A DNA stretch of 64,000 nucleotides, taken from positions 4,216,001-4,280,000 of the forward strand of contig NZ_RCCV01000001.1 in NCBI RefSeq assembly GCF_003664255.1, written 5' to 3'. A program made the translations under genes and the position numbers. Below the pieces are notes generated by a model that had not been told where the DNA came from, did not search any database, and saw only the letters and a list, made by a program, of their open reading frames with translations. This DNA comes from Micromonospora sp. M71_S20 (lineage in GTDB: Bacteria > Actinomycetota > Actinomycetes > Mycobacteriales > Micromonosporaceae). Of this stretch, positions 60,664 through 64,000 are shown piece by piece; position 1 is the first letter of the stretch; every line of letters begins with the position of its first letter.

Positions 60664-61838
60664 GCCCGCCCGAACCGCACCCCGACGCGCACGTGCCCGA
60701 GTGCCTCGACGCCACCGCGCACGCCGCCCTGCGCGCCGAGTTCCCCCTGCTCCAGAGCGCCGTCTATCTCAACAACAACTCCACCGGCGCGGTGCCCAGA
60801 GGGGCGGAACACGTCCTCACCGGCTACTGGGAGACGCTGCGGAGCTGGCGCGACGAGGTCTGGCAGGGCTGGCACGTCGGCCTCGACCGGTACGCCGACT
60901 CGGTCGCCGACCTCATCGGCGCGCCGGCGGGCAGCGTCGTCACGGACGCGAACCTCAGCACGCTGCTCGCCCGGGTGGCGTCCTGTTTCGACTACCGCCC
61001 GCCGCGCGACCGGATCGTCACCACCGACCTCGAGTACCCGACCGTGCCGTTCATCTGGAACGCGTTCCGCCGCTACGGCGCCCGACTCGACGTGGTCGGC
61101 TCGGGCGGCCCGTGGTTCGACGAGGACGCCCTCGAGGCGCGGATCGACGAGCGGACGCTGCTGGTGTGCGTCCCGCACGCCAGCTTCTCCTCCGGCGCCA
61201 CCGTCGACCTGCCCCGACTGGTGCGCCGGGCCCACGACGTCGGTGCCCTGGTGGTCGTCGACGCCTTCCAGAGCGTCGGGGTCATGCCGCTGGACGTGAC
61301 GGCGCTCGGCGTCGACGTCGTCCTCGGCGGCGCGCACAAGTGGCTCTGCGGCGTCGGCACCGCCTTTCTCTACGTCCGCCCGGGCCTGGTGCCGCAGCTG
61401 GAGCCGGCGGCGACCGGCTGGCAGGCCGGCGACCGGGCGTTCACGTTCCAACCGTCGACCGGCTGGGCCGACGGGGCCCGGCGATTCGCCGGCGGGACAC
61501 CGTTCCCCCTCACCTCGTTGGTCTCCCAGGTCGGCCTGGACCTGCTGGCCGGCGTCGGCATTCCCGCGATCCGCCGGCACTCGCTCGCCTGCACCCAACG
61601 GGTCCTGGACCGGGCCGCGGCGGCCGGCATCGACGTGGTCAGCCCGACCGAGCCGCACCGGCGCGGCGGCGTGGTGTGCCTCGATGTCGCCGACGGCGAG
61701 GCGGTCAAGCGGCGGCTGGCCGCGCGGGACATGGTCTGCAGCTGGCGTGGCTACCTGCGGGTCGGACCGCACGTCTACAACACCATCGAGGAGATCGACG
61801 CGTTCATGGACGCACTGGAAGAGGAGCTGGGCCGGTGA
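60660..61838 (+). CDS. Kynureninase-like PLP-dependent enzyme (class V fold)
   Basis: 392 residues, GTG 60660. PLP Lys227 in VLGGAHKWLCG, PLP-contacting Asp201 in VVVDAFQSVG, VYLNNNSTGAVP near the N-terminus and VPHASFSSGATVDL are as in kynureninase and related class V enzymes (also SufS- and isopenicillin-N-epimerase-like). Kynureninase splits kynurenine to anthranilate and alanine, which fits a pair of TDO-type proteins upstream; an epimerase or lyase on a related substrate is the alternative. No aryl-formamidase or kynurenine monooxygenase gene is beside it. Overlaps the TDO-B stop and the methyltransferase start (GTGA). Confidence 0.85.
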   Translation: MSPPEPHPDAHVPECLDATAHAALRAEFPLLQSAVYLNNNSTGAVPRGAEHVLTGYWETLRSWRDEVWQGWHVGLDRYADSVADLIGAPAGSVVTDANLSTLLARVASCFDYRPPRDRIVTTDLEYPTVPFIWNAFRRYGARLDVVGSGGPWFDEDALEARIDERTLLVCVPHASFSSGATVDLPRLVRRAHDVGALVVVDAFQSVGVMPLDVTALGVDVVLGGAHKWLCGVGTAFLYVRPGLVPQLEPAATGWQAGDRAFTFQPSTGWADGARRFAGGTPFPLTSLVSQVGLDLLAGVGIPAIRRHSLACTQRVLDRAAAAGIDVVSPTEPHRRGGVVCLDVADGEAVKRRLAARDMVCSWRGYLRVGPHVYNTIEEIDAFMDALEEELGR

Positions 61839-62866
61839 ACGTCACCCTGTCACCGCGGGCACTGATGAGCCTGCTCGCCAACGGGCCCAAGGCCATGGAC
61901 GTGCTGGAGACCGCGCTCGGCATGGGGCTGCTCGACGCCCTGGAGCCGGGCCCGGCCCGCCTCGGCGAGCTCGCCGAGCGGTTCGGCGTGCGGCCCCTGC
62001 GGCTCTACAAGTTCCTCGACTGCCTGGAGAGCCTCGGCTTCGTCGCGCGCAGCGAGCCCGGCGACGACATCGCCTCGGCCACGTACCGGACGGCACCCGG
62101 CCTGCGCGACGCCGTCGCGGCGGTGGTCGGCCCGGACGCCATCGAGCGGGACCGGGACCGCTATCCCTGGCGGCGGCTGCACGGCCGGCTGGGCGAGAGC
62201 CTGCGCGGCGAGGTCAGCATGGGCGACGACGACTTCGCCTGGCCGCCGAAGACCGACGAGCAGACCGCCGACTTCGAGCGCAGCATGGCCGTCGGTCTCG
62301 GCCCGGTGATCGAGGCGGTGCACCGCAACGCCGACCGGCTGTGGCCGGGGCGGACGCGACTGCTGGACGTCGGCGGCGGGGACGGCACGCTCGCCGCGCA
62401 CGTCCTCGACGACGCCCCGGGGCTGCGGGTCGACGTGTACAACCTGCCGGCGGTGGCGCCGCTGGTGGAGGCCACCCGGGCCCGCAGGGGGCACGCGGAC
62501 CGGCTGGGGTTCGTCGGCGGCGACTTCCTCGCCGAGCCGCTGCCGTCGGGCTACGACGCGCTGGCGTTCGTCCGGGTGCTGCACGACTGGCCGAACGAGG
62601 TCGCCCGCCGGCTGGTCGAGAAGGCGTACGCGGCCCTGGAGCCGGGCGGGATGCTGCTGATCTGCGAGGAGTTCCGCACCCCGGACCGGCTGGCGATGCA
62701 GTTCTTCTGGAGCTACTTCCTCATCGGGGTCGACAGCTGCGTGAGCCGGCTGCGGGAGGTCGACTTCTACACCGGCCTGCTCAAGGAGGTCGGCTTCGAA
62801 CGGGTGGCGGTGCTGCCCGGCGGCTGGGAGCTGGTCTGCGCGTACAAGCCGGGGACCGGGGGGTGA
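61835..62866 (+). CDS. SAM-dependent O/C-methyltransferase (plant-COMT-like family)
   Basis: 343 residues from GTG 61835. An N-terminal winged-helix dimerisation domain (LGMGLLDALEPGPARLGELAERFGVRPLRLYKFLDCLESLGFV in parts) is followed by a Rossmann domain with SAM motif LLDVGGGDGTLAAHVL (about 176-191), YNLPAVAPLVEA, and the LHDWPNEVA segment typical of the family's active site. Members methylate hydroxyls or ring carbons of natural-product intermediates; related enzymes C-methylate 3-hydroxykynurenine in actinomycin- and sibiromycin-type pathways. Last gene of the operon; a methylated kynurenine- or anthranilate-type product is a reasonable inference. Confidence 0.87.
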   Translation: MNVTLSPRALMSLLANGPKAMDVLETALGMGLLDALEPGPARLGELAERFGVRPLRLYKFLDCLESLGFVARSEPGDDIASATYRTAPGLRDAVAAVVGPDAIERDRDRYPWRRLHGRLGESLRGEVSMGDDDFAWPPKTDEQTADFERSMAVGLGPVIEAVHRNADRLWPGRTRLLDVGGGDGTLAAHVLDDAPGLRVDVYNLPAVAPLVEATRARRGHADRLGFVGGDFLAEPLPSGYDALAFVRVLHDWPNEVARRLVEKAYAALEPGGMLLICEEFRTPDRLAMQFFWSYFLIGVDSCVSRLREVDFYTGLLKEVGFERVAVLPGGWELVCAYKPGTGG

Positions 62867-62973
62867 AGCGCGCGCGGGGGCCGGGCCGGCTCCCGCGCCG
62901 CGGCGGCCCCGGCGTTTGACCGCCGGGGCCGGGGGAAGACCGTGCGCCCAGGGCCGATTCCCGAGGAGCGACG

Positions 62974-63345
62974 ATGGCGGACGCAGGACGGGCCAGGAAG
63001 GCCACCGGGGCGCGCAAGGCCCCGATGAAGCGGGCGGCGGCGGCGAAGAAGGTGGCGACGGCCACGAAGCGGGCCACCGGGGCGACCGCGGCCAAGTCTC
63101 CGGGTGAGAAGCCGACCGCGACGACCGCCCGCGTGGCCCGGAAGAAGGACACCTCGGCCACGGCGACCCCGGCCCGCGCCCGCAAGGCGCCCGCCACGGC
63201 CGCGCCGGCGAAGAAGGCGCCCGCGAAGAAGGCGGTGAAGGCCGCGGCGACCCGCGCCGGCGCGGCCTCGAAGACCTCGGCCCGCAAGGCCACGACCATG
63301 GAGTCGTTCGGCACCCGACGGGCGCCCCGGACGAGCGCCGGCTGA
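62974..63345 (+). CDS. Lysine/alanine-rich histone H1-like protein
   Basis: 123 residues, strongly basic and low in complexity: repeats of KAPAKK, KRAAAAKKVATATKRA and RKATGARKAP resemble the C-terminal tails of actinobacterial nucleoid proteins and histone H1. It would bind DNA without sequence specificity. No globular domain is present, unlike HupS-type proteins that have an HU domain before the tail. ATG 62974 follows GAGGAGCG. A low-complexity ORF could be spurious, but the ribosome site and codon use support it. Confidence 0.75.
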   Translation: MADAGRARKATGARKAPMKRAAAAKKVATATKRATGATAAKSPGEKPTATTARVARKKDTSATATPARARKAPATAAPAKKAPAKKAVKAAATRAGAASKTSARKATTMESFGTRRAPRTSAG

Positions 63346-63474
63346 CCCGGGAGGGCTGGGGCACGCCGGGCCCGGTCGCGGCGCGCCCGTCACCGGCGTC
63401 GGACCCGACCCCCGCGTGCCGCCCGGCCGGGGTCCGGACGCCGGCCGCGCCGGGCCGTCGGCCAGAATGGGCCG

Positions 63475-63891
63475 GTGGCGAAGCGACCCCGCCGGCGGGC
63501 GGCCGACGACCCTGACCGGCCCTGCCCGTGCGGCTCCGGCCAGCCGTACGCCGGATGCTGCGGGCGGCTGCACCGGGGCGAGGCGGACGCGGCGACCGCC
63601 GAGGCGCTGATGCGCTCGCGGTACAGCGCCTTCGCCGTCGGCGACACCGCGTACCTGCTGCGCAGCTGGCACTCCTCGACCCGGCCGGGCCGGCTCGACC
63701 TCGACGCCGGCCAGCGCTGGACGGGCCTGGAGATCGTCGACACCGACCGGGGCGGGCTGTTCGACGCCACCGGCACCGTCGAGTTCCGGGCCCACCACCG
63801 CGCCGGCGGCCGGCCGGGTACGCAGACCGAGCGCAGCCGGTTCGTCCGTGAGGACGGCCGCTGGGTCTACCTCGACGCGCTGCCCGACTGA
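63475..63891 (+). CDS. YchJ-family protein with SEC-C motif
   Basis: 138 residues, GTG 63475. The N-terminal SEC-C zinc motif is complete: CPCGSGQPYAGCCGRLH (17-33). The UPF0225/YchJ domain follows, with EALMRSRYSAFAVGDTAYLLRSWH and the closing TERSRFVREDGRWVYLDA, an NTF2-like fold. Function unknown; SEC-C motifs often bind nucleic acid or protein partners through zinc. No operon partner is visible. Confidence 0.92.
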   Translation: MAKRPRRRAADDPDRPCPCGSGQPYAGCCGRLHRGEADAATAEALMRSRYSAFAVGDTAYLLRSWHSSTRPGRLDLDAGQRWTGLEIVDTDRGGLFDATGTVEFRAHHRAGGRPGTQTERSRFVREDGRWVYLDALPD

Positions 63892-63930
63892 CCCCGGTCG
63901 CGGCGCCGGGGCACCGCGACCGGCACACGG

Positions 63931-64000
63931 TCAGCCGTTCGCGGTGATGCCCTTCGACAGGCCGAGCCGCCGCACCGCCGCCGAGACGAGCGCGTCCGGC
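63931..64000 (-). CDS. C-terminal end of an unidentified gene (cut off)
   Basis: A minus-strand frame ending with TGA at 63933-63931 reads PDALVSAAVRRLGLSKGITANG up to the window edge (23 codons). Its composition is protein-like and it sits at a plausible distance after the convergent YchJ gene. Too short to name. The real identity needs the adjacent sequence. Confidence 0.4.
   Translation of the reverse strand, partial: PDALVSAAVRRLGLSKGITANG

Noticed and set aside
1-64000. tRNA, rRNA, integrase, transposase or prophage genes
   Set aside because: None was recognised on either strand by reading; a covariance-model scan would be needed to exclude small RNAs.

Overview
The window is very GC-rich DNA with GTG starts, many 4-base ATGA/GTGA gene overlaps and GC-rich hairpins instead of U-rich terminators. 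This points to an actinomycete. The protein content (NB-ARC/TPR protein, F420-type luciferase-like enzymes, lycopene cyclase, a serpin-like protein, class F sortase) fits Micromonosporaceae, probably Micromonospora or a relative; the genus is inference. No rRNA, tRNA, transposase, integrase or CRISPR array was seen, so it reads as chromosomal sequence with accessory clusters.

Left part (1-16.1 kb): a truncated sugar ABC permease followed by a STAND-like protein with a degraded P-loop; a secreted PHB-depolymerase-like esterase; an ArsR-SRPBCC pair behind a well-defined promoter/operator; a DODA-type dioxygenase; a truncated MBL-fold hydrolase; a luciferase-like/hemerythrin fusion; archease and RtcB facing each other; a GNAT enzyme; a CPA1 antiporter; a two-gene ABC exporter.

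Middle (16.1-38.4 kb): a complete four-gene carbohydrate importer preceded by a large secreted Asp-box protein; an SDR; a Cys-rich pentapeptide-repeat protein; a 21-bp inverted repeat of REP type; RNase HI; an orphan lycopene cyclase; a serpin-like protein; an HxlR regulator divergent from two tandem imine-reductase-like genes; a fused ArsR-SRPBCC gene; a sortase F with a surface-protein candidate; CorA; a Tat-exported tachylectin/DMF-amidase-like protein.

Catabolic island (38.5-53.5 kb): an XRE-cupin regulator sits between two arms read from face-to-face promoters. The left arm encodes a DapA-family lyase and a three-subunit flavoprotein/[2Fe-2S] dehydrogenase of the hydroxyproline/opine/HcnABC type. 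The right arm encodes a complete peptide ABC importer, a prolidase-like amidohydrolase, a DUF885 peptidase-like protein, two small proteins and a luciferase-like oxidoreductase, ending at a perfect 17-bp hairpin. I infer uptake and oxidation of an imino-acid- or opine-type peptide.

Right end (53.6-64 kb): two secreted polysaccharide-degrading proteins (GH99/71-like with discoidin domains, and GH87-like); then a compact tryptophan-type operon with two tryptophan-dioxygenase-family proteins that lack opposite halves of the usual active site, a kynureninase-like enzyme and a class-I methyltransferase. This operon is the best candidate for an undescribed pathway. An H1-like basic protein, a YchJ protein and a cut-off gene close the window.
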